This document shows positions 23,699-30,412 of a DNA stretch of 32,108 bases, one piece after another. Location of the stretch: NCBI GenBank assembly GCA_030540405.1, contig JAUNWH010000035.1, positions 1-32,108 on the forward strand, in the 5' to 3' direction. Source of the DNA: Spirochaetales bacterium. Its GTDB lineage: Bacteria; Spirochaetota; Spirochaetia; Treponematales; Treponemataceae. Below the pieces are notes generated by a model that did no database searches, was not told where the DNA came from, and was given only the letters and a program-made list of their open reading frames with translations. Within the stretch, counting starts at the first letter, position 1. Each line of letters opens with the position of its first letter. The translations under genes were made by a program, and so were the position numbers.

Positions 23699-25569
23699 GT
23701 GTTTTTTTTAATAAATTCCGCATTGGATTTATTTTTTTTATATGCGCAGTCGGGCTAGTTTATGTTTATGTGAAATTTGCAAAGCTGGCTTTTTATCCGC
23801 AGAAAAAAACAATTACATCTCCAGTAACAATTGAGCGCGGTTCAATCACAGACCGAAACGGAAAACCGCTTGCAGTCCAGACAAATTTCTACCATTTTGT
23901 TGTAACTCCAAAGCTCATAAAATATCCAGATGAATTCGCTGAAAGAGTTTGCGCGCCATTAAACATGGGAATACAAGAAATCACGCAAAAAATTCAAAAT
24001 GCAAAAAACGCAAATTTCATTTACATCAAGAAAAAAATTTCCCAGGAACAATACGATGAGCTTATAAAAATAATAGATGAAAATAATTATTACAACTTCA
24101 CCCGCTTTGACAAAATTCCCGGCCGGCTTTATCCAGAAAATTCTTTGGCAAGCCAGCTAATAGGCTACATGGGCGATGACGGAACTGGACTAAGCGGAAT
24201 TGAATATTCCAAGCAAAACATTCTTTCTCCAGAACCAAATCCCGATGCAACTGGAACAATCCACGGAAGCAACGTTTATTTAACAATCGACTCAGGGCTT
24301 CAGTATAAGCTTGAAAAAATCGCAAAGCAATCAATGGAAGAAACTCAAGCTGAAAGTCTGATGCTGATTGCCGCAGATGCAAAAAACGGAGAAATACTTT
24401 CATACATAAGCTTGCCATCCGCAAATTTAAATGAATACACATCTGCTTCAACACAGGAAATGACAGACAGAGCATCTGTTACAGCTTACGAGCCGGGAAG
24501 CGTGTTCAAAATTTTTTCAGTCGCATCGTTCCTTGATTCAAAATCAATTACAGCTGATGACAGTTTTTTATGCGATGGAATTTACCAAAGAAGAACTACC
24601 GCAGGCGAAACAATCAGAATAACTTGTCTTGACCATCACGGCTGGCTTAACGCAAGAAGCGCGCTGAAATATTCATGCAATGATGCGCTGGCACAGATGA
24701 GCGAAAAAATAACAACAGAAGAATTTTTGTCTTACATCAGGCGGTTTGGATTTGGAGAAAGAACAGGCGTTGAGCTTCCGTCAGAAACAAGAGGCTCTGT
24801 AAAAAATCAGAATGACAGATACTGGTCTGCACGAAGCAAGCCCACAATGTCAATCGGCCAGGAAATAAGCGTGAGCGCGCTGCAAATGGTTCAGGCGGCA
24901 ACAGTTCTTGCAAACAAAGGCGTTCAAATAAAACTTACGTTTATAAAGAAAATAGCGGACATAGACGGAAAAACTGAATACGAGCATGAGCCGACTTACG
25001 GAAACCGGGTTTTAAAAAGTTCAACAGCCGACTATCTTTTAAGTTGCATGGAAACAACCGCAAAAAGCGGAACGGGAACAAGAGCTTCGTTAAGAGACAT
25101 TTCAATCGGTGTAAAAACAGGAACTGCACAAATGGCAGATACCGTAAACGGCGGATATAGCAACACGGATTTTCTTTCAAACTGCATGGCAATTTTTCCA
25201 ATCGAAAATCCGCAGATTGTTTTGTACATCGTTATTGAAAAAGCAAAAGGCGAAACTTACGCAGGAAGAATTGTAGCTCCAGTAATTGCAAAGGCCGCTG
25301 ATGAAATAATCGATCATCTGGGAATAAACCGAGAAGGAGCCGCAAGTCTTGAACATTCAGGTCGAATCACAATAAAAGAAAATTTGCCGCTTTCAATTGG
25401 AAAAGTCGTGCCAGATTTTACAGGACGGCCAAAAAGAGATTTGATTCCGCTTTTGGCAAGAGATGACTTGAACTTTGTAATAAAAGGAGAAGGCTGGGTT
25501 GCCGCTCAAAATCCAGAGCCTGGAACACCGATAACGGAGAATATGACTATTGAACTCGATTTGGAATAA
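23695..25569 (+). CDS. ftsI: FtsI/PBP2-type class B penicillin-binding protein with PASTA domain
   Basis: Transpeptidase that cross-links peptidoglycan, probably at the division septum. In 624 residues: a short cytoplasmic tail and one transmembrane helix (about 9-27), the class B dimerisation domain starting 'ITSPVTIERGSITDRNGKPL', and the transpeptidase domain with S269-V-F-K272 (nucleophile), S327-C-N329 and K474-T-G-T477. About 565-624 is a PASTA domain ('GKVVPDFTGRPKRDLIPLL' to the end). All catalytic residues are intact. PASTA tails are typical of SpoVD/FtsI-like PBPs rather than elongation PBP2. The ATG overlaps the lepB stop (ATGA), and the C terminus overlaps the next gene by 20 bases. 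It lies outside any visible dcw cluster. Confidence 0.92.
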   Translation: MSVFFNKFRIGFIFFICAVGLVYVYVKFAKLAFYPQKKTITSPVTIERGSITDRNGKPLAVQTNFYHFVVTPKLIKYPDEFAERVCAPLNMGIQEITQKIQNAKNANFIYIKKKISQEQYDELIKIIDENNYYNFTRFDKIPGRLYPENSLASQLIGYMGDDGTGLSGIEYSKQNILSPEPNPDATGTIHGSNVYLTIDSGLQYKLEKIAKQSMEETQAESLMLIAADAKNGEILSYISLPSANLNEYTSASTQEMTDRASVTAYEPGSVFKIFSVASFLDSKSITADDSFLCDGIYQRRTTAGETIRITCLDHHGWLNARSALKYSCNDALAQMSEKITTEEFLSYIRRFGFGERTGVELPSETRGSVKNQNDRYWSARSKPTMSIGQEISVSALQMVQAATVLANKGVQIKLTFIKKIADIDGKTEYEHEPTYGNRVLKSSTADYLLSCMETTAKSGTGTRASLRDISIGVKTGTAQMADTVNGGYSNTDFLSNCMAIFPIENPQIVLYIVIEKAKGETYAGRIVAPVIAKAADEIIDHLGINREGAASLEHSGRITIKENLPLSIGKVVPDFTGRPKRDLIPLLARDDLNFVIKGEGWVAAQNPEPGTPITENMTIELDLE

Positions 25570-27367
25570 AAATTATTCTTTGTTTAAAGAACGTTTTCCA
25601 GAACTTTCAAATTCACTAGAAGTTAAGTTTTCAAATGAAATTGAAATTGAAACTGCAAAAAACGGAAGCGTTACTGCAAAAAGAAAAAATCTTTTGCTTC
25701 ATTCAAAGTATAATCCAGAAAAAGAAGCTGACAGCCTTATAAATAGTTTTGACTCAGAAAAAAAAGACACTGCGATTTTTCTTGGATTTGGTTTAGGCTA
25801 CGGACTTGTAGAGTTTGCAAAAAAATTTCCAGAGCCAACTTTGATTATAATTGAAGAAGACACTGCATCTTTTTTTTCCGCATTAAGCGCAATAGACTGG
25901 TCTCCAGTTTTTGAACATAAGAAACTGATATTCATAATTGGAGCTTCACTTGAACAAACTTCTGTACTAATTTCAAACTGCTCATATTCTAAAACTCATA
26001 TTTTTAAAACTAAATCTCATACGGCGCACAACCAAGAATATTTTGATTCAGTTGAAAACATAATATTTCAGAACAAGCAAAAGGAAGAAGTCAACACAAA
26101 CACTCTCGAAAAATTTTCAAGGCTTTGGCTAAGCAACAGCTGCAAAAATTTAGACTACATTGAAAAACTGGACGGAGTAAATAAATTCTTAAACATAGCA
26201 AACGGAATTCCTTTTGTAATTATAGCGGCAGGTCCTAGCCTAGAAAAAATTCTTCCGCATTTAAACGAAATAAAGGAAAGGGCAATAATTGTTTGCGTAG
26301 ACACGGCTCTTCATTCATGCTTGGAATTTAATGTTGAGCCGGATTTTATAATTCTTGCTGACCCGCAGTATTACTGCTCTCTTCATCTTGAATTTTTAAA
26401 ATCACCTGAATCTATTCTTGTTACAGAAATCGCAGTTTATCCTTCCGTGTTCAGGTTTCAGTGCAAGGAAATTGTCCTGTTTTCTTCGATGTTTCCAATC
26501 GGAAAGTTTTTTGAAAAGAACATTGGAGAGAAAGGCTTGCTTGCGGCTGGAGGAAGCGTAGCAACAACTGCATGGGACTTTGCAAGAATGTGCGGAGCTT
26601 CTGAAATTTATTTAGCAGGAATGGACTTGGGATTTCCAAGCAAAAAAACTCACATCAGAGGCTCAAAGTTTGAAGAAAAAATTCATTGTGAAAGCAGCCG
26701 AACAAAAACAGCTGAAACAAAAAATATTCAAACTTTGTTTTCCGCCGCGCCATTTTACGCAAAAGACTACAACGGAAACGAAATTCTAACAGATAAAAAA
26801 ATGCAGCTTTTTTCATGGTGGTTTGAAAAAAATTGCACAAGTGCATCTGCTCAAGGAATAAAAACTTTTTCACTTACACCAGAAAGCCTTGCGATAAATG
26901 GAATAGAAAAATTAAGCTTGGAAGAATTTCTTTTAAAGCCAATTGCAAAAGATAGAAGAAAAATACTTTTTGAAAAGGCCCAAGAGAATAAGAAAAAACT
27001 GTCAACCCCAAAAGGAATTTCTTTTGAGCAGCAAAAAAAACAATTTGGTGAAAATTTAAAAATTCTTGAATCTCTTGCAAAAAGAGGAATCCATCTTTGC
27101 AACAAAGCGCTCCGCTCTCCTCTTGCAATTCCAGAAGTTTTTGGCAAGCTAAATGAAATAGATCAAAAAATTTCGTCATCTTCCGCAAAGGATGCGGCAG
27201 CCCTTGTATTTCCAACACAAAGACAGCTTGATTCTCTCTCAGAAAAAATCCCTAATAATTCAGAAGCAGAAAAAAAGCTTTACAGCATACGTTATTCAAA
27301 TTTGATTTACACTGAACTCTTAAAATCCATAAATCTATATAAAAAATTTTTCCCGAATTCCAATTAA
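25550..27367 (+). CDS. Maf-type motility-associated glycosyltransferase (DUF115)
   Basis: Probable flagellin glycosyltransferase of the motility-associated factor family, 605 residues. The recognisable core is the DUF115/MptE-like region at about 190-400: 'IPFVIIAAGPSLEKILPHL', 'IVCVDTALHSCLEFNVEPD', 'LADPQYY', 'GGSVATTAWDFARMCGA' and 'IYLAGMDLGFP'. These proteins transfer nonulosonic or other sugars to flagellins in the cytoplasm before export. An N-terminal Rossmann-like segment ('TAIFLGFGLGYGLVEFA') and a long charged helical C terminus flank it. The only workable start is TTG 25550, which has a GGAGA ribosome site ten bases before it and lies inside ftsI, so translation is coupled to the cell-wall gene. 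No other flagellar gene is in the window. Confidence 0.85.
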   Translation: MNSIWNKNYSLFKERFPELSNSLEVKFSNEIEIETAKNGSVTAKRKNLLLHSKYNPEKEADSLINSFDSEKKDTAIFLGFGLGYGLVEFAKKFPEPTLIIIEEDTASFFSALSAIDWSPVFEHKKLIFIIGASLEQTSVLISNCSYSKTHIFKTKSHTAHNQEYFDSVENIIFQNKQKEEVNTNTLEKFSRLWLSNSCKNLDYIEKLDGVNKFLNIANGIPFVIIAAGPSLEKILPHLNEIKERAIIVCVDTALHSCLEFNVEPDFIILADPQYYCSLHLEFLKSPESILVTEIAVYPSVFRFQCKEIVLFSSMFPIGKFFEKNIGEKGLLAAGGSVATTAWDFARMCGASEIYLAGMDLGFPSKKTHIRGSKFEEKIHCESSRTKTAETKNIQTLFSAAPFYAKDYNGNEILTDKKMQLFSWWFEKNCTSASAQGIKTFSLTPESLAINGIEKLSLEEFLLKPIAKDRRKILFEKAQENKKKLSTPKGISFEQQKKQFGENLKILESLAKRGIHLCNKALRSPLAIPEVFGKLNEIDQKISSSSAKDAAALVFPTQRQLDSLSEKIPNNSEAEKKLYSIRYSNLIYTELLKSINLYKKFFPNSN

Positions 27368-27399
27368 AGTTTTTCCAATCCTCACCGATAATATAAACG

Positions 27400-27551
27400 T
27401 GCAGTGATAGAAATTTACTACGGGCGGTTCTTTGAGAAATCTTAGAGGACATCCAGACGCCTGTAAAAAATTTCCATACATCTAAACAAAGATGTTAAAT
27501 ATCTCCGTGAGAAAAGATCAGAGGAAATTGCCTTTGGTCTTTTCATTTTTT
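27400..27551 (+). ncRNA. Structured small RNA of unknown family
   Basis: About 150 nt, bounded by a -10-like region (GATAATATAAA, 27387-27397, weak -35) and a strong terminator. It holds no credible coding frame but folds well by eye: a hairpin at 27403-27418; a closing stem CGGGCG (27421-27426) with CGCCTG (27458-27463) that encloses a ten-base-pair hairpin GTTCTTTGAG/CTTAGAGGAC with loop AAAT (27427-27450); a six-base-pair hairpin ACATCT/AGATGT (27478-27495); and the 14-bp terminator stem. It is not tmRNA, SRP RNA or RNase P RNA as far as I can tell, and it lacks the single long hairpin of 6S RNA. It could be a small regulatory RNA or, less likely, a leader that terminates before the HD-GYP gene. 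Confidence 0.6.
27511..27551 (+). terminator. Strong intrinsic terminator of the small RNA
   Basis: GAAAAGATCAGAGG (27511-27524) pairs along its whole length with CCTTTGGTCTTTTC (27531-27544), 14 bp with two G-U pairs and a six-base loop, followed by A and six T residues. Confidence 0.9.
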
Positions 27552-27593
27552 AAACAAAACTGCATGACCAGTTTTTAGAGGCAACTCTGAGAA

Positions 27594-27682
27594 TGCAATG
27601 TTTTAATCCGTGATATTTATAACGAATTAAAACTTGCAGGTATCTATAAAAGAGAACTGTAAAGTGAGTTTTTATAGATACC
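27594..27682 (+). repeat. Two adjacent matched long hairpins
   Basis: Hairpin A: TGCAATGTTTTAAT (27594-27607) with ATTAAAACTTGCA (27626-27638), 13 pairs and one bulged T. Hairpin B starts on the next base: GGTATCTATAAAA (27639-27651) with TTTTATAGATACC (27670-27682), 13 perfect pairs. Both loops are 18 bases. No T run follows, so they are not ordinary terminators. They lie between the small RNA and the HD-GYP promoter. A shorter stem TGCAT/ATGCA (27571-27597) overlaps hairpin A. Function unknown. Confidence 0.7.
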
Positions 27683-27689
27683 CTATATA

Positions 27690-27717
27690 TTAACTTTTCT
27701 AAAATTCTGCCGATAAT
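27690..27717 (+). promoter_or_regulatory. Candidate promoter of the HD-GYP gene
   Basis: TTAACT at 27690-27695, 16-base spacer, GATAAT at 27712-27717. It lies downstream of the twin hairpins; the gene then has an AGGAAAG ribosome site before ATG 27738. Confidence 0.45.
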
Positions 27718-27737
27718 AAAATGAATAGGAAAGAATT

Positions 27738-29216
27738 ATGGTCAAATACAAAGTTGCAGAAATAAAACCTGACACACATTTCAACTCAGATGTAATGCTT
27801 GACTCTCTTTTTTTGCTGGCAACTCCACCGTGCGCAGTAACACCAGAAGTACTTTCATGTTTAAAGAAGTGGGGGTTTCTTGAAGTCTACAGCGAAGATG
27901 AAAAAATTCTTTCCAAAATTGAAGAAGATAAAAATCCAGAAAAAACAGAACATAAAAAAATTTCACTTGGAGAAACGGAATCAGTAGATCTTTCTGAATT
28001 TACAGATGAGGAAGATTCCGTTCCAGAAGAGCAGATTCCTGAAAAATTTAAAACGAGCGAAGAAGTAGACCTTTCAGAATTTACTTCAGACACTCCAGAG
28101 CCAGAAAAAAAAGTCCAGCCGCAAGTTCAGCCACAGCAGTTTTTTCAGCAGCAAAATCCAACGCTAGTTTTTCAGAATCCAGCTGCGCAAGTTCAGCCTG
28201 ATTACCAAAATTTTTCTGCAAACGCAAATCAGCAGGCAGCACAGCAGCCTTTTAATTTTTCTTCCGAGCCGGCTTCTATTTCAAAAGAAGAAGACAATAG
28301 AAAGCTTTTAGAATCGCAAAATGCCTACGACAAATTTATGGAATTTATAAATTATGTCTACACAAAATATGCAACTCAAAAAATAATTTCTCTGCCAGAG
28401 CTAAATGGAAAAGTGCTTGAACTTTGCAACTTTGTAAGGGAAAATAAAAAATTCCTGCTTAGAATTTCGCCGAGCTTAGAAGCAAGAAATAAAAACTTTT
28501 TAATAAGCCACAGCCTTAGAACTGCGATTTTTGCAATCATAATCGGACTGCAAATAAAAATGCCTTATGAAAAACTTATAGAACTTGGAGTCGCAAGCAT
28601 TCTGCATGAAATAGGACAGATAAGGCTTCCGCCGCAGCTTTACATGAACAATAATCCGCTTAGCCATTCAGAAAAAGCGCAGATGCAAACTCATACTGTA
28701 ATCGGGTATAATATTGTTAGAACCGCAGGACTTCCGCTTACAATTCAGCTGGGAGTTTTAGACCATCACGAGCGTGAAAATGGAACTGGCTATCCGCGGC
28801 ATCTTTTAAAAAACAATATCTCGCTCTACGGAAAAATAATCGGCGTGGCTTGCTCATTTGAAGCAATTACAGCTCCAAGAAATTTCAGAGAGGCAAGAAC
28901 AACTTACGAAGGCATGATTGAAATGCTAAAGAACAGCAATCATCTTTATGATGAAACCGTAATCAAAGCGCTTTTATACAGCATTTCGCTTTTCCCAATC
29001 GGAGCATTTGTTTTTCTTTCAAACGGAAGAGTCGGACAAGTTGTTGATGTTTCTCCTACAAGCCCTAAAAATCCTATTGTTCAAATTGTGGGAAGCGTAA
29101 ATCCAGACGGAACTCCAAAAAGAATTCAGACAGATGATAATGCGATAAAAATTGTGCGCACAATGAACAAAGAAGAGTCCGCAGATTTGCGGAAAGCCCT
29201 TGGCGACACTTTGTAA
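27738..29216 (+). CDS. HD-GYP domain protein with altered metal site
   Basis: Cytoplasmic protein of 492 residues from the HD-GYP class, whose active members hydrolyse cyclic di-GMP. The N-terminal about 80 residues are a small domain ('MVKYKVAEIKPDTHFNSDVM') common ahead of HD-GYP domains. Residues about 85-190 are low-complexity, first acidic with a repeated 'VDLSEFT', then rich in Gln and Pro. The HD-GYP domain spans about 250-425: 'HSLRTAIFA', 'LHEIGQIRLP' (H290-E291 in place of the HD pair, and Gln for the usual Lys), D342-H343-H344-E345 and G351-Y-P353. Ligand changes in the HD motif suggest reduced or absent phosphodiesterase activity, perhaps a c-di-GMP sensor. In spirochaetes such proteins affect motility and virulence. 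The gene stands alone with its own promoter. Confidence 0.88.
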   Translation: MVKYKVAEIKPDTHFNSDVMLDSLFLLATPPCAVTPEVLSCLKKWGFLEVYSEDEKILSKIEEDKNPEKTEHKKISLGETESVDLSEFTDEEDSVPEEQIPEKFKTSEEVDLSEFTSDTPEPEKKVQPQVQPQQFFQQQNPTLVFQNPAAQVQPDYQNFSANANQQAAQQPFNFSSEPASISKEEDNRKLLESQNAYDKFMEFINYVYTKYATQKIISLPELNGKVLELCNFVRENKKFLLRISPSLEARNKNFLISHSLRTAIFAIIIGLQIKMPYEKLIELGVASILHEIGQIRLPPQLYMNNNPLSHSEKAQMQTHTVIGYNIVRTAGLPLTIQLGVLDHHERENGTGYPRHLLKNNISLYGKIIGVACSFEAITAPRNFREARTTYEGMIEMLKNSNHLYDETVIKALLYSISLFPIGAFVFLSNGRVGQVVDVSPTSPKNPIVQIVGSVNPDGTPKRIQTDDNAIKIVRTMNKEESADLRKALGDTL

Positions 29217-29234
29217 AATCAGTTGATTTAATAC

Positions 29235-29266
29235 TGTCATTCCTGTGCCACGGACACAGGAATCTG
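29235..29266 (-). repeat. REP-like palindromic element, copy 2 (reverse)
   Basis: Nine perfect pairs, ATTCCTGTG (29239-29247) with CACAGGAAT (29255-29263), loop CCACGGA; preceded by TGTC and followed by CTG. Read on the minus strand it has the family design AGATT-stem-AATGACA. Confidence 0.7.
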
Positions 29267-29279
29267 TTATAACTTTACC

Positions 29280-29309
29280 AGATTATCGGGTCAAGCCCGA
29301 TAATGACAT
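29280..29309 (+). repeat. REP-like palindromic element, copy 3 (forward)
   Basis: Nine perfect pairs, ATTATCGGG (29282-29290) with CCCGATAAT (29296-29304), loop TCAAG, flanks AG and GACAT. With copy 2 it forms a head-to-head pair after the HD-GYP gene, and no T run follows. Confidence 0.7.
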
Positions 29310-29321
29310 TGCTCTAACTTG

Positions 29322-30104
29322 TTAGTTGAAAAAGTTCTGAACTTTTTGCACTTCTTCTTTAAATGACTTGTCAACAACTGGCGGATGGTCATTAAAAAAA
29401 AGAATTTGCTGAAGTTCTTCCTGAGTATGAGTTCCCCAGACAGGAACAACATTTTCAAACTGATGCAAAAAGCCAAACGCCAAAGGAATGTCGTTTACAA
29501 CTCCGCCGTTCAATGGCTGGGAAGCAATGCAGCCGACTTCTTTTTCCTGGCACAATTTTACAAGAGTTTTCACTGAATCCGGAGAAATCATGCTGAACGG
29601 AAACTGAACAACTTCATAAAGTCCGCTTTCAATAGCTTCTTTTGCAATGTCGTAATTTTCCGTTGCAATTCCAATGTGCTTTACAATTCCTTTTTCTTTT
29701 AAAGATAAAAGCTCATTGTAAATTCCGTCCATGCCGTTTTTCTTTGGAACAATAAGCGGATTTTCAAGCTGAAACAAATCAAGAGTGTCGCTTTCCAACG
29801 ACATAAGGCTTTCATCCAAATCACGGCGGATTTCATGCAAGTCCTGGCCGGAAGTTTTTGTCGCAAGGATTACATTGTGCCTTATTCCATGCAAGGCAGC
29901 TCCCAGCCGTTTTTCACAGACTGGCTTGGAATGCGATGTGTCAAAAAAATTCATTCCGCCAGCATAAGCCTGATGAACAATAGCGCAAGCCTTTTCGTCT
30001 GCATCTTCACCGAAATTTTCGATTTCCTTGCAGTCAAGGCTTTCCGCGCCAAAAGCAGTGCGGCTAACCAGAAGATTTGTTTTTCCGAGAGCAACGTATT
30101 CCAT
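29322..30104 (-). CDS. Aldo/keto reductase-like protein lacking the catalytic Tyr
   Basis: Single-domain protein of 260 residues with the aldo/keto reductase barrel pattern: 'YVALGKTNLLVSRTAFGAES', 'AGGMNFFDTS', 'VILATKTSG', 'LDLFQLENP', 'GIVKHIGIATENYD'. Active members reduce carbonyls with NADPH using a D-Y-K-H tetrad. Here D55 and K83 are kept, but the Tyr position (D+5) is K60 and the His position is E114 (QLEN for QLHN/QLHW). The Tyr is the proton donor, so ordinary reductase activity is doubtful. The C terminus is also short and lacks a full NADPH-binding 'R' loop. Start at ATG 30104; the frame also allows TTG 30113. It is monocistronic, flanked on both sides by palindromic repeats. It may be a binding or regulatory relative. 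Confidence 0.8.
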   Translation of the reverse strand: MEYVALGKTNLLVSRTAFGAESLDCKEIENFGEDADEKACAIVHQAYAGGMNFFDTSHSKPVCEKRLGAALHGIRHNVILATKTSGQDLHEIRRDLDESLMSLESDTLDLFQLENPLIVPKKNGMDGIYNELLSLKEKGIVKHIGIATENYDIAKEAIESGLYEVVQFPFSMISPDSVKTLVKLCQEKEVGCIASQPLNGGVVNDIPLAFGFLHQFENVVPVWGTHTQEELQQILFFNDHPPVVDKSFKEEVQKVQNFFN

Positions 30105-30185
30105 AACTTGCAACCAGCCTTAAATAAGTCTAATGACGAATTTTGCCAATACAACTACTAACTGCCATTCACGTGCTATGACAAT

Positions 30186-30214
30186 TGTCATTCTCCGACC
30201 TGATCGGAGAATCC
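30186..30214 (-). repeat. REP-like palindromic element, copy 4 (reverse)
   Basis: Nine perfect pairs, ATTCTCCGA (30190-30198) with TCGGAGAAT (30204-30212), loop CCTGA, preceded by TGTC and followed by CC. This is the first element in the 300-base gap 30114-30412, which holds five palindromes and no gene. Confidence 0.7.
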
Positions 30215-30218
30215 AGTG

Positions 30219-30246
30219 AATTTTTAGATGCGGATGTCTAAAAATT
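30219..30246. repeat. Ten-base-pair palindrome between repeat copies
   Basis: AATTTTTAGA (30219-30228) pairs perfectly with TCTAAAAATT (30237-30246) around TGCGGATG. It lacks the AATGACA flank, so it is not a normal family member; it may be a degenerate spacer unit. Confidence 0.55.
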
Positions 30247-30255
30247 ATCTTTTAT

Positions 30256-30284
30256 TTCATTTTCGGGCTTGACCCAAAAATCTC
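30256..30284 (-). repeat. REP-like palindromic element, copy 5 (degenerate, reverse)
   Basis: ATTTTCGGG (30259-30267) with CCCAAAAAT (30273-30281), loop CTTGA; eight of nine pairs form, with one A-C mismatch. The loop and core are the reverse of copy 1. Confidence 0.55.
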
Positions 30285-30300
30285 TTGAAAGTTTACAACA

Positions 30301-30329
30301 GATTCCCGTGTCGTAGCACGGGAATGACA
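30301..30329 (+). repeat. REP-like palindromic element, copy 6 (forward)
   Basis: Nine perfect pairs, ATTCCCGTG (30302-30310) with CACGGGAAT (30317-30325), loop TCGTAG, followed by GACA. Confidence 0.7.
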
Positions 30330-30348
30330 AATATGCCATTTGGAATAA

Positions 30349-30375
30349 GATTGCCGAAGCAAGTTCGGCAATGAT
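30349..30375 (+). repeat. REP-like palindromic element, copy 7 (forward)
   Basis: Nine perfect pairs, ATTGCCGAA (30350-30358) with TTCGGCAAT (30364-30372), loop GCAAG, followed by GATA instead of GACA. Confidence 0.7.
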
Positions 30376-30412
30376 AAATGCCGTAATCCGACAACAAATG
30401 ACAGTTAAACAG

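Noticed and set aside
27441..27462. Resemblance of AGAGGACATCCAGACGCC to the RNase P RNA core (GAGGAAAGTCCGG)
   Set aside because: The universally conserved GAAAGUCC is not present, no second conserved ACAGAA region is found, and the transcript ends after about 150 nt, too short for RNase P RNA.
29235..30412. Palindrome cluster as a CRISPR array
   Set aside because: Units are palindromes of different core sequence with irregular spacing and no uniform repeat-spacer pattern; no cas genes are nearby.
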